Assembly: GCF_009830285.1 (NCBI RefSeq)
Contig: NZ_WUQX01000001.1
Span: forward strand, 2,604,501-2,668,500
Origin: Sporofaciens musculi
GTDB taxonomy: Bacteria; Bacillota; Clostridia; Lachnospirales; Lachnospiraceae
Direction: 5' to 3'
DNA length: 64,000 nucleotides
The notes beneath the pieces were generated by a model. That model was given only the letters and a program-made list of their open reading frames with translations, made no database searches and was not told where the DNA came from. This document shows positions 26,269-37,330 of the stretch, piece by piece (position 1 is the first letter of the stretch; each line of letters starts with the position of its first letter). Position numbers and translations under genes: made by a program.

Positions 26269-27864
26269 CTATTGACAGCCCTTACAATCGTACTTTTCTA
26301 TTATACAGGTATGCTTTCGCTTCCTCACCGGCCCATCTTTATTATAATTCACACCGACCAACAAAATCTCGCCACCATATTCTCGAATGGCTTCTGGATA
26401 CCGCCTCTCCTTAATCTGGCCAATCGCACCCTTGGCAGTCTGATTCCATTTCAGTTCAATAACTAACGCTGGCATCAAAGAAGGCTTTTTAGGCAGATAC
26501 ACAATGTCCGCATACCCATCTCCCGCCGGAAGTTCTTCAAATAGCAAAAATTCATCCCCATAACTAAAATAAGCCCGTTTGATTACGCTGCAAAGGGATT
26601 GCTCACTATTATAATACAAAGCCGCTTCCTCCCTGTGAATCTTCTCAATCTGCCTGGCCACAGCCTCTGCATTTTCATGAACCGTATCAAAAATGAGCTG
26701 CTCGCTCTCCCAAACCCGCCTAATCGTATCATCCCGCTTCACATCCCTGATACTCCTTACAAATTCCATCCGGATCTCCTCGTTCGGAATCCGTGCTCTC
26801 TCCGTCTCCTCATCATAAGCCAGATATCCCAGATGAATTAAAAGGGTCAGAACATCATCCCGATTTCGGAATGTCACCAGGTCATTGGCAAACCTTCCCG
26901 TGTCCACCTTCACCTCTCCGCCGCCGATTAGTTCGGCTACCATCCCAGACAGTCCGTCAAAGTCCAGGCTGATATATCCCATCAGATTTTCCGCTGCCGA
27001 TGTCTGCGTCCAGTAGGAATCAAAATCATCATTACGTATCGCCTCTATCACAGAATTAGGATTATATACAGACCCCACACCGCGAAAGGAATATCCATCA
27101 TACCACTGTTTCATCATGGCAAAATCACTCTGAAACTCCTTGCAGAGTCCTTCTACCTCCTCCTCCGTGAAACCCACATATCCGCCGAACTTCCGAGGCT
27201 TCACTACCGTAAACTCTTTAAAATCCGAAATTGCCGACTGGGCGCCGTCCTTTTTAATGGGAAGAATCCCTGTCATATACACAGCCGCAAAAATCCGATC
27301 TGTCGTACCGCTGCCCTTGAACAATGTACGAAGGAACTCAAGATAAATTTTCTGGTTGTTTGGCATTTCTCTTATGGGCGCATCCCATTCGTCGATAATC
27401 ATGACGAACTTATTGCCCGTCAATTCCACGGCACGAATCAGCGTTTCAACAAAAACATTTCCCTCTTTCAAATCAGGATACATACTCAAAAGTTCTTCCG
27501 TAACACCCGCCTTTATAAATGCAGCTATATTCCGTGAATCTGTATTCCCCAAAACATTTGTCATATCGAGATAAATAACATCATACCGGTTCAAATGCTC
27601 CCTGTAGGATTCGCTCATACTCTCATCTGTTCCAATCCTCAGGTCCTTAAATAAAGCCGAAGAATCACAGGTCTTATCATAATATGCACAAAGCATTTTA
27701 GCTGCAAATGATTTTCCAAAGCGACGGGGCCTGCTGATACATGTCAACCGTCTTGGAGTCTCAATCGTATCGTTAATCAGATGAATCAAACCGCTCTTAT
27801 CAACATAGATATCATTCCTGATTCCGGTAAATCCGCTGTTTCCAGGATTCAAGTACATTCCCAT
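26269..27864 (-). CDS. AAA-ATPase-like / PD-(D/E)XK nuclease-fold protein (copy 2)
   Basis: About 531 residues with the same two-domain plan as the protein at 23050. The N-terminal part has NDIYVDKSGLI, CISRPRRFGKSFAAKML (Walker A variant) and KFVMIIDEWDAPI (Walker B). The C-terminal PDDEXK domain has GDGYADIVYLP...ALVIELKWN. The sequence is only distantly related to copy 1, so this is not a recent duplication. ATG 27864 is favoured: AAGGAG is 11 bases upstream, while the alternative GTG at 27873 is only 2 bases away from it. Function unknown. Confidence 0.83.
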   Translation of the reverse strand: MGMYLNPGNSGFTGIRNDIYVDKSGLIHLINDTIETPRRLTCISRPRRFGKSFAAKMLCAYYDKTCDSSALFKDLRIGTDESMSESYREHLNRYDVIYLDMTNVLGNTDSRNIAAFIKAGVTEELLSMYPDLKEGNVFVETLIRAVELTGNKFVMIIDEWDAPIREMPNNQKIYLEFLRTLFKGSGTTDRIFAAVYMTGILPIKKDGAQSAISDFKEFTVVKPRKFGGYVGFTEEEVEGLCKEFQSDFAMMKQWYDGYSFRGVGSVYNPNSVIEAIRNDDFDSYWTQTSAAENLMGYISLDFDGLSGMVAELIGGGEVKVDTGRFANDLVTFRNRDDVLTLLIHLGYLAYDEETERARIPNEEIRMEFVRSIRDVKRDDTIRRVWESEQLIFDTVHENAEAVARQIEKIHREEAALYYNSEQSLCSVIKRAYFSYGDEFLLFEELPAGDGYADIVYLPKKPSLMPALVIELKWNQTAKGAIGQIKERRYPEAIREYGGEILLVGVNYNKDGPVRKRKHTCIIEKYDCKGCQ

Positions 27865-27887
27865 AGCGTACACATCTCCTTACAAAA

Positions 27888-29066
27888 CTACCGCGCAGCC
27901 TCATATATCTTTATAATATCTTCCTTTCCCAGAGCCTTCACGCACCCCACCGTACGTCTCCCGAAGAAGGTACATTTCTCTGCCAGCTCGCCAATCTGCT
28001 CGTCCGTCACCTCTATCCCAAGCTCTTTGAGCGACGTAGGCATATTCACAGAACGATAGAAATCCTCCATCGCAGCAATCCCTGCCAAAACAGTCTCCTC
28101 CTGGTTCTCTGTGTGGGGAATCCCCATAACATTCTCGGCAAACTTCACAAACCTCTCTATGCTGTCCTTGTAGACATACCTTGCCCAGCTTCCCCAGACT
28201 GCCGCAAGCCCCGCGCCGTGGGCCACATCAAACATTCCACCCAGTTCATGCTCAATCTGGTGAGAGGCCCAGTCTCCGCCGTCTGTTCCGCAGCCGGTAA
28301 GTCCGTTATGAGAAAGGCTTCCCGCCCACATGACCTCGGCCCGCGCCTCATAATTCTCAGGCTCGTTTTTTAGAATTCTCGCGTTCTTAATGACAGTCCG
28401 CATCAACGCCTCGCTGATCCCGTCCGTCATCTCCATATTTTCACCATGGTTCAGATATCTCTCCATAGTGTGCATCAGAATGTCCACACAACCGCACTGG
28501 GTCTGATAATCCGGCAATGTATAGGTAAGCTCTGGATTTAAAATCGCAAATTTACAGCGGCACTTGTCATTACTGTACCCACGTTTTAACCACCCGTCCT
28601 CATTGGTAATAACAGAAGAATCGCTCATCTCACTTCCTGCGGCTGCAATCGTCAGTATTGTTCCAATGGGAAGGCAAGCCTTAGGAGAACGCTTCTCGTC
28701 ATAAAAATCCCACACATCCCCCTCATTAGCAGCCCCGTATCCGATTGCCTTCGCTGAATCAATCACGCTGCCGCCGCCCACGGCGAGGATAAAATCAACC
28801 CCCTCCTTCTTACACACTTCAATTCCTTCTCTCACAAGGGAAAGATGGGGATTGGGAATGACTCCGCCAAGCATCGTATACTCAATTCCTTCCCCCTCCA
28901 GCGACCTGCATACTCGGTCTAACAGTCCGGATTTCTTGGCGCTGTTCCCGCCATAATGCAGAAACACCTTTTTACAGTTCTGCTCCTTCACCAGTCTTCC
29001 GGTCTCCTTCTCTGCCTCTTTCCCAAATATCACTCTTGTAGGTGTAAAATATTCAAAATTATGCAT
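27888..29066 (-). CDS. Iron-containing alcohol dehydrogenase (butanol dehydrogenase-like)
   Basis: A 392-residue member of the Fe-ADH family that reduces aldehydes with NAD(P)H. Nucleotide binding: VGGGSVIDSAKAI. Metal site: CVDILMHTMERY and the conserved HQIEHELGG...DVAHGAGLA histidines. It is closest in style to BdhA/YqhD. It follows the arabinofuranosidase gene by 33 bases on the same strand, so the two may form an operon. Confidence 0.9.
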   Translation of the reverse strand: MHNFEYFTPTRVIFGKEAEKETGRLVKEQNCKKVFLHYGGNSAKKSGLLDRVCRSLEGEGIEYTMLGGVIPNPHLSLVREGIEVCKKEGVDFILAVGGGSVIDSAKAIGYGAANEGDVWDFYDEKRSPKACLPIGTILTIAAAGSEMSDSSVITNEDGWLKRGYSNDKCRCKFAILNPELTYTLPDYQTQCGCVDILMHTMERYLNHGENMEMTDGISEALMRTVIKNARILKNEPENYEARAEVMWAGSLSHNGLTGCGTDGGDWASHQIEHELGGMFDVAHGAGLAAVWGSWARYVYKDSIERFVKFAENVMGIPHTENQEETVLAGIAAMEDFYRSVNMPTSLKELGIEVTDEQIGELAEKCTFFGRRTVGCVKALGKEDIIKIYEAAR

Positions 29067-29099
29067 CTCTTACCTTCACTCCTTTTCTCTTTCCATCCA

Positions 29100-30629
<1,530 letters not shown>

Positions 30630-30793
30630 CTAAAAAAGTCTCAGTTTAAAGGAATTCCATTGGGCATTGTGTATCGCCTCCATCTTTTTCTATCCCTTTA
30701 CACTGCCCACTATCAGTATATCATAATTATTTCCATAAGGCGACATCAAGCTTTAAAGACCTACTGGAATGAAAAATACTCCTTTGTTAATTT

Positions 30794-30896
30794 TATAGCA
30801 AACACTATATTTTCCAGGCATAATCATTCAAAAAATATGCAGCTTTGTACAAGTTGCATATTTTATAATACAATATTTGATATATTTCACAAAAAA
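30794..30896 (-). promoter_or_regulatory. Promoter/operator region of the arabinofuranosidase gene
   Basis: The 345-base gap 30615-30959 has no credible gene. It contains TATAGCAAACACTATA (30794-30809), nearly the same as the palindrome in the M42 promoter, and ATATTTCACAAAAAA (30882-30896), which recurs exactly at 31898-31912. Both are candidates for sites of the RpiR regulator encoded between the two promoters. Confidence 0.5.
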
Positions 30897-30959
30897 ATTC
30901 TTATAATAAACATTTAATAAACATTTCACTATAATAGACACAATACTTTATGAGGAGAG

Positions 30960-31823
30960 TTATTCATCATACAAAAAATTGTCTACTTCTTTTCCAATAC
31001 TCCTCTCCTCATTACCGCTTTCAATCTTAATGGCAGAAACCAGCAGGTTAATCAACGCCATCGGAGCAGACGCAGTATTCAAAAACATCCTTGTGGTGCT
31101 GCGCACCGTCAGCAGATGATCCCCATACTTTGCCACCTCTGTCTCAGGACTGTCTGTAATACTTAGAACCTTTGCTCCCTTCTTCTTCGCATACCTGGCA
31201 AGCTGCCCTGTCATAAAATAATAATCCGGAAACGAAACCGCCACAAGCAGCGTATCCGCACTAATGGCAGGCAAAACCGCAAAGACACTTTCGCTCAGCT
31301 CAGAATTCGTAATCATGGATGAAATCTGTACTCCGGCCAGAGCAGAGGCAAGCCATTGACAAAGGATATGGGACATTCCCCTTCCGCATAATATAATTTT
31401 GGGAAATTTCAGGAAAAGCCTCGCAGCCTCCAAAATATGCCGGCTATTAAAATTCCTTGCATATTCGTCCATAAGCTCTCTTTCTTCCATACAAATTTCT
31501 TTTAGAAGACGTTCCTTATCGTTCAGCTCATATTCCGGCAGAACTGTGTTACCACATTCATTCTGGCGGTACATCGTCATCCTCCGGTTGGCATTAATGT
31601 ACTTCCGCACCTCATACTTCACCTCATTAAAGCTGTTATACCCCAGCGCCTTACAGGTATTCAGGATTGTAATCTCTGTGATTCCCAGTTCCTTACTCAT
31701 ATCCTTCAAGGTAATGAAAGCCATTGTGTCAATATTTTTTTTCATGTAATCGGCAATCTGTCTCTGCTTCTTAGTCATAGACAGATACTGCCTCTCAATC
31801 CGCATAATGATATCTGTTTTCAT
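30960..31823 (-). CDS. MurR/RpiR-family transcriptional regulator
   Basis: A 287-residue protein with an N-terminal RpiR HTH (LTMTKKQRQIADYMKKN-like start, then DMSKELGITEITILNTCKAL) and a C-terminal SIS domain (IILCGRGMSHILCQWLASAL, VAVSFPDYYFMTGQLARYAK) that binds a phosphorylated sugar. Ribosome site AAAGG. It lies between the arabinofuranosidase (same strand) and the divergent M42 peptidase and probably controls one or both. Confidence 0.9.
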   Translation of the reverse strand: MKTDIIMRIERQYLSMTKKQRQIADYMKKNIDTMAFITLKDMSKELGITEITILNTCKALGYNSFNEVKYEVRKYINANRRMTMYRQNECGNTVLPEYELNDKERLLKEICMEERELMDEYARNFNSRHILEAARLFLKFPKIILCGRGMSHILCQWLASALAGVQISSMITNSELSESVFAVLPAISADTLLVAVSFPDYYFMTGQLARYAKKKGAKVLSITDSPETEVAKYGDHLLTVRSTTRMFLNTASAPMALINLLVSAIKIESGNEERSIGKEVDNFLYDE

Positions 31824-31897
31824 TCGACCTTTATCCTGCTCTTTCTCATGATAAGAAAATTATACTATTTTTTGAATTTTTTCGCAACAGGTCTTGC

Positions 31898-31937
31898 ATA
31901 TTTCACAAAAAACGATTAATATAGTAAATACTATATT
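31898..31937 (+). promoter_or_regulatory. Operator candidate upstream of the M42 peptidase
   Basis: AATATAGTA and TACTATATT are perfect 9-base arms around a 2-base spacer (31918-31937). ATATTTCACAAAAAA lies just before (31898-31912). Near copies of both occur upstream of the arabinofuranosidase gene. The location between divergent rpiR and M42 genes fits a regulator site. Confidence 0.55.
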
Positions 31938-31971
31938 TCTTATTTTTAAATTTATAAAGGGGGATTTTACC

Positions 31972-32982
31972 ATGAAAGACTATATTTTAGAGCAATTATC
32001 AGAACTAACATCCATTCCAAGTCCCTCCGGATATACCCAACGGATTACAGACCACGTACTGGAAAAGCTGCGTGACCTTGGATTTCAGCCGGAGCGTTCT
32101 AACAAGGGAAATGTAACGGTAACCTTGGGCGGGTCCCAAGATCCGCTGGTATTGTCAGCCCATCTGGACACGCTGGGCGCTATGGTAAGGACGATTAAGG
32201 ATAATGGGCGTCTTAAGCCTACCACCATCGGCGGACACCAATGGGACACCTGTGATGGCGAAAACTGTACGGTACATACCCGCGACGGCCGCACCTACAC
32301 AGGAGTGGTCTTAAACACTGAGCCTTCGGCACATGTAGCAGATAAAAAGCAGGAAAAGCTTGAAGGCAACATGGAGATTTTACTGGATGAAAATGTCTGC
32401 TCTGACAAAGAAGTGAAACAACTTGGCATCTGCAATGGGGACTTTATTGCCATGGAGCCCCGTACAGTCGTGACAGAGAGCGGGTATATCAAGAGCCGGT
32501 TCTTAGACGATAAGCTCTCTGCCGCCATCCTTCTGGGGCTTGCAAAGGCCGTACAGACAGGTGAGATTACCTTAAGCCGCAAGGTGACCCTTATGTTCAC
32601 GGTTTATGAGGAAGTGGGGCACGGCGCCTCCTGTCTTCCGTCTGACACCAAAGACGTTATTTCCGTAGATATGGGATGTGTTGGTGATGACCTTGAATGT
32701 ACGGAGCGTATGGTTTCCATCTGCGCAAAGGATTCCTTCGGACCTTATGATTATGCGCTTACCACCAGGCTGATTGAGCTTGCCAAGGAGCATGAGCTTG
32801 ACTATGCTGTTGACATCTATCCTCGTTATTCCTCAGATGCCGACGCCGCGCTAAAAAGCGGGTATGACGTTCGCCATGGGCTGATTGGGCCTGGCGTGTA
32901 CGCTTCCCACAATTACGAGCGCTCTCATACGGATGGAATGATGAACACTTATTATTTGTTGAAAGCATTTGTCGCACAGTAG
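31972..32982 (+). CDS. M42-family metallo-aminopeptidase
   Basis: About 336 residues, a dizinc aminopeptidase of the FrvX/PepA-like M42 group. Visible metal and catalytic positions: VLSAHLDTLG (His-x-Asp), RFLDDKLSAA (bridging Asp), YEEVGHG (catalytic Glu pair), ISVDMG, and SHNYERSH near the C-terminus (last His). I chose ATG 31972 because GGGGG lies 8-10 bases upstream; the frame extends further without a site. Divergent from the RpiR gene. Confidence 0.9.
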   Translation: MKDYILEQLSELTSIPSPSGYTQRITDHVLEKLRDLGFQPERSNKGNVTVTLGGSQDPLVLSAHLDTLGAMVRTIKDNGRLKPTTIGGHQWDTCDGENCTVHTRDGRTYTGVVLNTEPSAHVADKKQEKLEGNMEILLDENVCSDKEVKQLGICNGDFIAMEPRTVVTESGYIKSRFLDDKLSAAILLGLAKAVQTGEITLSRKVTLMFTVYEEVGHGASCLPSDTKDVISVDMGCVGDDLECTERMVSICAKDSFGPYDYALTTRLIELAKEHELDYAVDIYPRYSSDADAALKSGYDVRHGLIGPGVYASHNYERSHTDGMMNTYYLLKAFVAQ

Positions 32983-33007
32983 AAAATATGGCTTGATACA
33001 TGCTGAA

Positions 33008-33049
33008 ATAAGCGTATCATTTTCGATATTCTGAAAATGATACGCTTAT
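33008..33049. terminator. Bidirectional terminator between M42 peptidase and PHP gene
   Basis: Two perfect 17-base arms (starting ATAAGCGTATC and ending GATACGCTTAT) enclose an 8-base loop. It lies between convergent genes, 25 bases after the peptidase stop and 7 bases from the other. Confidence 0.8.
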
Positions 33050-33055
33050 AAAATC

Positions 33056-33856
33056 CTAAAGCTTCTTAAATACCGGCTTTCGTCCCACAAATTCCGTATA
33101 ATATCGAAAACCGCAGCTCTCTAATAACTCCGGCACCTTCTGAAAATCGTAAGCAACGTGCTCAGGCTTATGGGCGTCTGAACCAACCGTAAGAATCTCT
33201 CCTCCCATACCTCGATATCGCTTCAGCACATCCATATGGGGATGGGCGTAGGGAAGTCCGTACTTAAGGCCCGCAGTATTCAGCTCAATCCCCTTTCCAT
33301 GTTCAATCAGATACCGAAGAATCTGGTCAATTATGTCGGCAAATCTGGCATAAGAATACTCTTCGGCCTGATGCCTTCCGTAACGCGTGACATAATCCAG
33401 ATGCCCCAACACGTCAAAATCCTCCACAGCCTTAATATTCTCATAGGTCTCGGCAAATGTTTCCTCGTATGCATCCCCATCCCTTCGGCCTTCAAAAAAT
33501 TCCTGGTAATAGGGATCCTTAGCCTTAATCAGATGGACGGAGCCGATTACAAAATCAAAGGGCTTCTGACTGACGTAATTCTGATAATACTCCCCCAGAT
33601 GGGGCTGTAAACCAATCTCCACGCCGATACGAAGTGAAATTTTGTCCCTGTATTTCTCCTGCATTTTTCTTAACTTAGTAAAATACTGCGCAACATCAAA
33701 GGTCCACTGGTTTCCTTGGCTTATGTAGTCCTTGTCCTCGTGGTCTGTGATGCATACTGCATCCAGCCCCTTTCGGATAGCACTCTCCACCATTGCCTCT
33801 GGATTGGCCTCAGAATCCAATGAAAATTCTGTATGCATATGGCAGTCTGATAACAT
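33056..33856 (-). CDS. PHP-family phosphatase (histidinol-phosphatase-like)
   Basis: A 266-residue PHP-domain protein. Metal ligands are visible in order: DCHMHTEFSLDS, ITDHEDKDY, GVEIGLQPH, GHLDYVTRYG and VGSDAHKPEHV. It fits HisK/HisJ histidinol-phosphate phosphatase. No histidine biosynthesis genes are nearby, so other phosphoesters are possible. It follows mnmA by 21 bases on the same strand. Confidence 0.82.
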   Translation of the reverse strand: MLSDCHMHTEFSLDSEANPEAMVESAIRKGLDAVCITDHEDKDYISQGNQWTFDVAQYFTKLRKMQEKYRDKISLRIGVEIGLQPHLGEYYQNYVSQKPFDFVIGSVHLIKAKDPYYQEFFEGRRDGDAYEETFAETYENIKAVEDFDVLGHLDYVTRYGRHQAEEYSYARFADIIDQILRYLIEHGKGIELNTAGLKYGLPYAHPHMDVLKRYRGMGGEILTVGSDAHKPEHVAYDFQKVPELLESCGFRYYTEFVGRKPVFKKL

Positions 33857-33877
33857 TTCTCATCCCTCCTATTTCTT

Positions 33878-34984
33878 CTATAATGTGTCTGGGGAAAGGA
33901 TTGTACCGCCTCCAAGCACATAATCTCCGTCATAGAGCACCAGCGCCTGGCCTGGGGTCACAGCCCGCTGGGGTTCCTCGAACACACAGAGTATTTCATC
34001 TTCTCCAATCTTTTCTGCGGTACACCAAGCCCCCTTATGATTATAGCGTATCTTTGCCCAGACTCGCTTCTTTTCCATCAGATCATTAACCGACATAAAA
34101 TTCACCTTGTTGGCCCTTACCTGCTTAGACAGGGCTTCCTCATGGCTGCCCACCACCACCTCGTTCGTCTCTGGACGAATCTTAAGCACAAATACCGGAT
34201 GTCCCAAGGAAAGTCCCAAGCCCTTGCGCTGTCCTACGGTGTAATGTATGATTCCTTTATGCCGGCCTACCACAGTACCGTCAGACAGCACAAAATTGCC
34301 AGGAGAAATCCTCTCCCTGGCAGCGTCTGATACATTTTCCCCAATATAAGCAGCGTAATCCCCGTCTGGCACAAAGCAAATATCCTGGCTATCCGGCTTG
34401 TCAGCTACTCGAAGCCCGATCTTACCTGCCAGCTTACGAATCTCCTCTTTTGTATATTCCCCTACCGGCATCAGCGTATGGGCAAGCTGGTCCTGAGTCA
34501 GACTGTAGAGTGCATAAGTCTGGTCCTTCGCACCAGTCTGGGAAGTGCGAAGCGCATACCTCCCATTAGGCAAATGTTCTATCCGCGCATAATGTCCGGT
34601 TGCAATATAATCCGCCCCAATCTTAAGACTTCTCTTAAGGAGGGCCTCCCATTTGACTAAACGGTTACATGCAATACAAGGATTGGGGGTTCTTCCTTTC
34701 AGATACTCGTCCATGAAATAGTCAATCACATTTTCCCTGAACTCCTGCTTAAAATTCATGACATAGTAGGGAATCCCAAGTGCAGCGGCCACTCTTCTCG
34801 CATCCTCCACAGCGCTTAAGCCACAGCAGCCGCCTTGTTCTTCCTCTAAGGCTCTTTCCTCATCCTGCCAAATCTGCATGGTGACGCCCATAACGTCATA
34901 TCCCTGTTCCTTCAAAAGCCAGGCTGCCACGGAGGAATCTACTCCTCCGGACATCCCGACCACCACCTTTTTCTTTTCGATCAA
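33878..34984 (-). CDS. mnmA: tRNA-uridine 2-sulfurtransferase
   Basis: A 368-residue enzyme that thiolates U34 of tRNA for Lys, Glu and Gln, using sulfur from the cysteine desulfurase. [15 protein letters not shown] is the PP-loop, [14 protein letters not shown] carries the first catalytic Cys, and [13 protein letters not shown] holds the second. The start is a TTG at 34984 whose last bases overlap the nifU stop (TTGA), so it is translationally coupled. Its place after iscR-nifS-nifU fits its need for sulfur. Confidence 0.95.
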   Translation of the reverse strand: MIEKKKVVVGMSGGVDSSVAAWLLKEQGYDVMGVTMQIWQDEERALEEEQGGCCGLSAVEDARRVAAALGIPYYVMNFKQEFRENVIDYFMDEYLKGRTPNPCIACNRLVKWEALLKRSLKIGADYIATGHYARIEHLPNGRYALRTSQTGAKDQTYALYSLTQDQLAHTLMPVGEYTKEEIRKLAGKIGLRVADKPDSQDICFVPDGDYAAYIGENVSDAARERISPGNFVLSDGTVVGRHKGIIHYTVGQRKGLGLSLGHPVFVLKIRPETNEVVVGSHEEALSKQVRANKVNFMSVNDLMEKKRVWAKIRYNHKGAWCTAEKIGEDEILCVFEEPQRAVTPGQALVLYDGDYVLGGGTILSPDTL

Positions 34985-35424
34985 TATTCTTCTTCCTCTC
35001 CCTCCTCGTCCTCGTGGATATCAGACTTTGGCTTTTTTAAGCCTTCAATCTTAATTCCATGCTTTTCTGCATAATCCCACAGTGCGGCGTGGATTGCCTC
35101 CTCTGCAAGCAAGGAGCAGTGGACCTTGACTGGCGGAAGTCCGTCTAATGCCTCCATAACCGCCTTGTTGGTTACCTTAAGAGCGTCATAGATGGATTTA
35201 CCCTTCACAAGCTCTGTGGCCATACTGCTTGTAGCCACAGCCGCGCCGCAGCCGAAGGTCTTAAACTTCACATCCTTTATCACCTGCTCATCGTCAATAT
35301 CCAGGTAAATCCTCATGATGTCACCACACTTAGCATTACCTACAGTGCCGACTCCGCTGGCATTGTCTATCTCTCCTACATTCCTTGGATTCTGGAAATG
35401 ATCCATTACTTTTTCTGTATACAT
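34981..35424 (-). CDS. nifU: Fe-S cluster scaffold, NifU N-terminal/IscU type
   Basis: A 147-residue scaffold. Ligand Cys residues appear as [22 protein letters not shown] and [11 protein letters not shown]. The C-terminus is a short acidic tail ([11 protein letters not shown] with neighbouring acidic residues), common in clostridial copies. Follows nifS by 31 bases and overlaps mnmA. Assembles clusters with sulfur from NifS. Confidence 0.93.
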   Translation of the reverse strand: MYTEKVMDHFQNPRNVGEIDNASGVGTVGNAKCGDIMRIYLDIDDEQVIKDVKFKTFGCGAAVATSSMATELVKGKSIYDALKVTNKAVMEALDGLPPVKVHCSLLAEEAIHAALWDYAEKHGIKIEGLKKPKSDIHEDEEGEEEEY

Positions 35425-35455
35425 TCTATCTTCCTCCTGATTTGTTATCTATGAT

Positions 35456-36640
35456 TTACTTCTGCTCCTTCTTCATAAAATCTTCATATAAAGGCGACAT
35501 ATTCCTAAGCTTCCCTACAATCTCCTTAAGGGAGTCCACCACATAGTCCATATCCTCTTTCGTCGTCTCCTCACTCAGAGTCAGCCTTAGGGAGCCGTGG
35601 GCAATCTCATGAGGCAGGCCGATGGCAAGGAGTACATGGGACGGATCTAAGGAGCCGGAGGTACAGGCCGAGCCGCTGGATGCGCAGATTCCTTTTCCAT
35701 CCAACATAATTAAAAGAGATTCTCCCTCCACGAACTGGAAGCTAAAATTCCCATTATTGGGAAGCCTGTCCGTTCTATGACCGTTCAGACGGCAATAAGG
35801 AATCTCCTCCATCACACGCTCAATCAGGTAATCCCGAAGCTTGCTTTCCTTCTCGGCTCGCTCTGCCATGGTTGCCGCCGCACGTTTTACAGCAGCTCCA
35901 AGACCTACGATTCCCGGAACATTCTCCGTACCTGCCCTGCGCTTCCTCTCCTGAGCCCCGCCATGGACAAATGAGCGAATCTTCACACCCTTACGGATAT
36001 ATAAGAAGCCGATTCCCTTTGGTCCATTCAGCTTATGGCCGCTGGCGCTTAACATGTCGATATGATATTCATCAACATGGATCGGCACCTGTCCAAAGGC
36101 CTGAACCGCGTCCGTATGGAAAAGAATCCCCTTTTCATGGGCAATCTCGCCAATCTCCCTGATGGGCTGAATGGTTCCAATCTCATTGTTGGCAAACATG
36201 ACAGAAATCAATATTGTAGTTGGACGGATGGCTTTTTTCAAGTCATCAAGCTTCACCTTCCCGTCTTCATCCACATCAAGATATGTTACTTCAAATCCTC
36301 TCTTTTCCAGATATTCTGCCGTATGGAGGATCGCATGATGCTCAATCTTTGTCGTAATAATATGATTCCCTTTATCTCCATATGCTTCGGCAGCCGCCTT
36401 AAGCGCCCAGTTGTCAGCCTCCGAGCCTCCTGCTGTAAAATAAATCTCGTTGCTCTTTGCCCCCAGAACGCCGGCAATAATATCCCTCTGCCCGCTGATT
36501 ACCTCCTTATTGCCGGCTGCAAAGCTGTAAACGCTGGAAGGATTGCCAAACTTCTCTGTAAAATATGGAAGCATTGCTTCTACCACCTCTGGCGCCGTTT
36601 TTGTTGTTGCCGCATTGTCTAAATATATCAGTTTTTCCAT
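35456..36640 (-). CDS. nifS: Cysteine desulfurase, NifS/IscS type
   Basis: A 394-residue PLP enzyme that releases sulfur from cysteine. YLDNAATTKTAPEVVEAM is the start motif, SASGHKLNGPKGIGFLY carries the PLP-binding Lys, and GICASSGSACTSGSLDPSHV the catalytic Cys loop. Full length. Partner of NifU and MnmA in the same operon. The 82-base gap to iscR contains a short GTCGGAC-type hairpin. Confidence 0.95.
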   Translation of the reverse strand: MEKLIYLDNAATTKTAPEVVEAMLPYFTEKFGNPSSVYSFAAGNKEVISGQRDIIAGVLGAKSNEIYFTAGGSEADNWALKAAAEAYGDKGNHIITTKIEHHAILHTAEYLEKRGFEVTYLDVDEDGKVKLDDLKKAIRPTTILISVMFANNEIGTIQPIREIGEIAHEKGILFHTDAVQAFGQVPIHVDEYHIDMLSASGHKLNGPKGIGFLYIRKGVKIRSFVHGGAQERKRRAGTENVPGIVGLGAAVKRAAATMAERAEKESKLRDYLIERVMEEIPYCRLNGHRTDRLPNNGNFSFQFVEGESLLIMLDGKGICASSGSACTSGSLDPSHVLLAIGLPHEIAHGSLRLTLSEETTKEDMDYVVDSLKEIVGKLRNMSPLYEDFMKKEQK

Positions 36641-36722
36641 AAATATTCTTTTCCTCCGTTTCCAATTTATCGTCTATTTATTCCCTCACGGGGAGACGGA
36701 CTTAGTCCGACATAATATAGCT

Positions 36723-37181
36723 CTACCGGTTACACTTGGGATTCTCAAGCTCTCCTTTGGGATTCACCGTCCGGCTCTCTAAAACCAACTCGTCTAACAT
36801 CATGTGGTCTACCGTCTCATTAATACTCTCGTTAATCTTCTGCCATACATACTTGGTCACACATCCCTCCGCCGCCATACATCCCTCCTCGGAATAAAAC
36901 GCCGCGCACTTTACCGGCTCAAGACTACCCTCCAATGCACGAAGCACGTCTCCTACGGAAATCTCCCTGACATTCCTTGCCAGTACATACCCGCCTGTGG
37001 CGCCGCGGATGCTGCGCACCAGACCAGCCTTCTTAAGAAGGCCCACCAACTGCTCAAGATAACGCTCCGAGATATCCTGGCGCGCTGCTATCGAACTGAT
37101 GGAAACCGGCTCGTCCTCACTGTACCTGGCCAAATCAATCATCGCACGAAGCCCGTATCTTCCTTTCGTAGAAAGCTTCAC
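36723..37181 (-). CDS. iscR: Rrf2-family regulator, IscR-like
   Basis: A 152-residue protein. The N-terminal winged helix is typical (MKLSTKGRYGLRAMIDLARY, SISSIAARQDISERYLEQLV). Three Cys in KCAAFYSEEGCMAAEGCVTK are spaced as in the cluster-binding loop of IscR. It uses a GTG start (37181) with GAAGGTGAG upstream. It heads the nifS-nifU-mnmA operon and probably represses it when holding a cluster. A palindrome upstream fits its operator. Confidence 0.9.
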   Translation of the reverse strand: MKLSTKGRYGLRAMIDLARYSEDEPVSISSIAARQDISERYLEQLVGLLKKAGLVRSIRGATGGYVLARNVREISVGDVLRALEGSLEPVKCAAFYSEEGCMAAEGCVTKYVWQKINESINETVDHMMLDELVLESRTVNPKGELENPKCNR

Positions 37182-37201
37182 TTACTCACCTTCTTTTTAA
37201 T

Positions 37202-37220
37202 TCCTAGTTAATTGCTAGGA
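37202..37220. promoter_or_regulatory. Rrf2/IscR operator candidate
   Basis: TCCTAG and CTAGGA are perfect arms with a 7-base spacer (TTAATTG), 20 bases upstream of the iscR start. It resembles the CCTA-rich palindromes bound by Gram-positive Rrf2 regulators. Confidence 0.55.
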
Positions 37221-37330
37221 TATTTTCCATATGTAGGATAACACCGCTTTTTTGTTCTGTCAAGTCCTAATACGGAATATGTTTTAATAAACAGCAGCAA
37301 TGCCGGTATCCTCCGGCGTCAGGAGTTATT

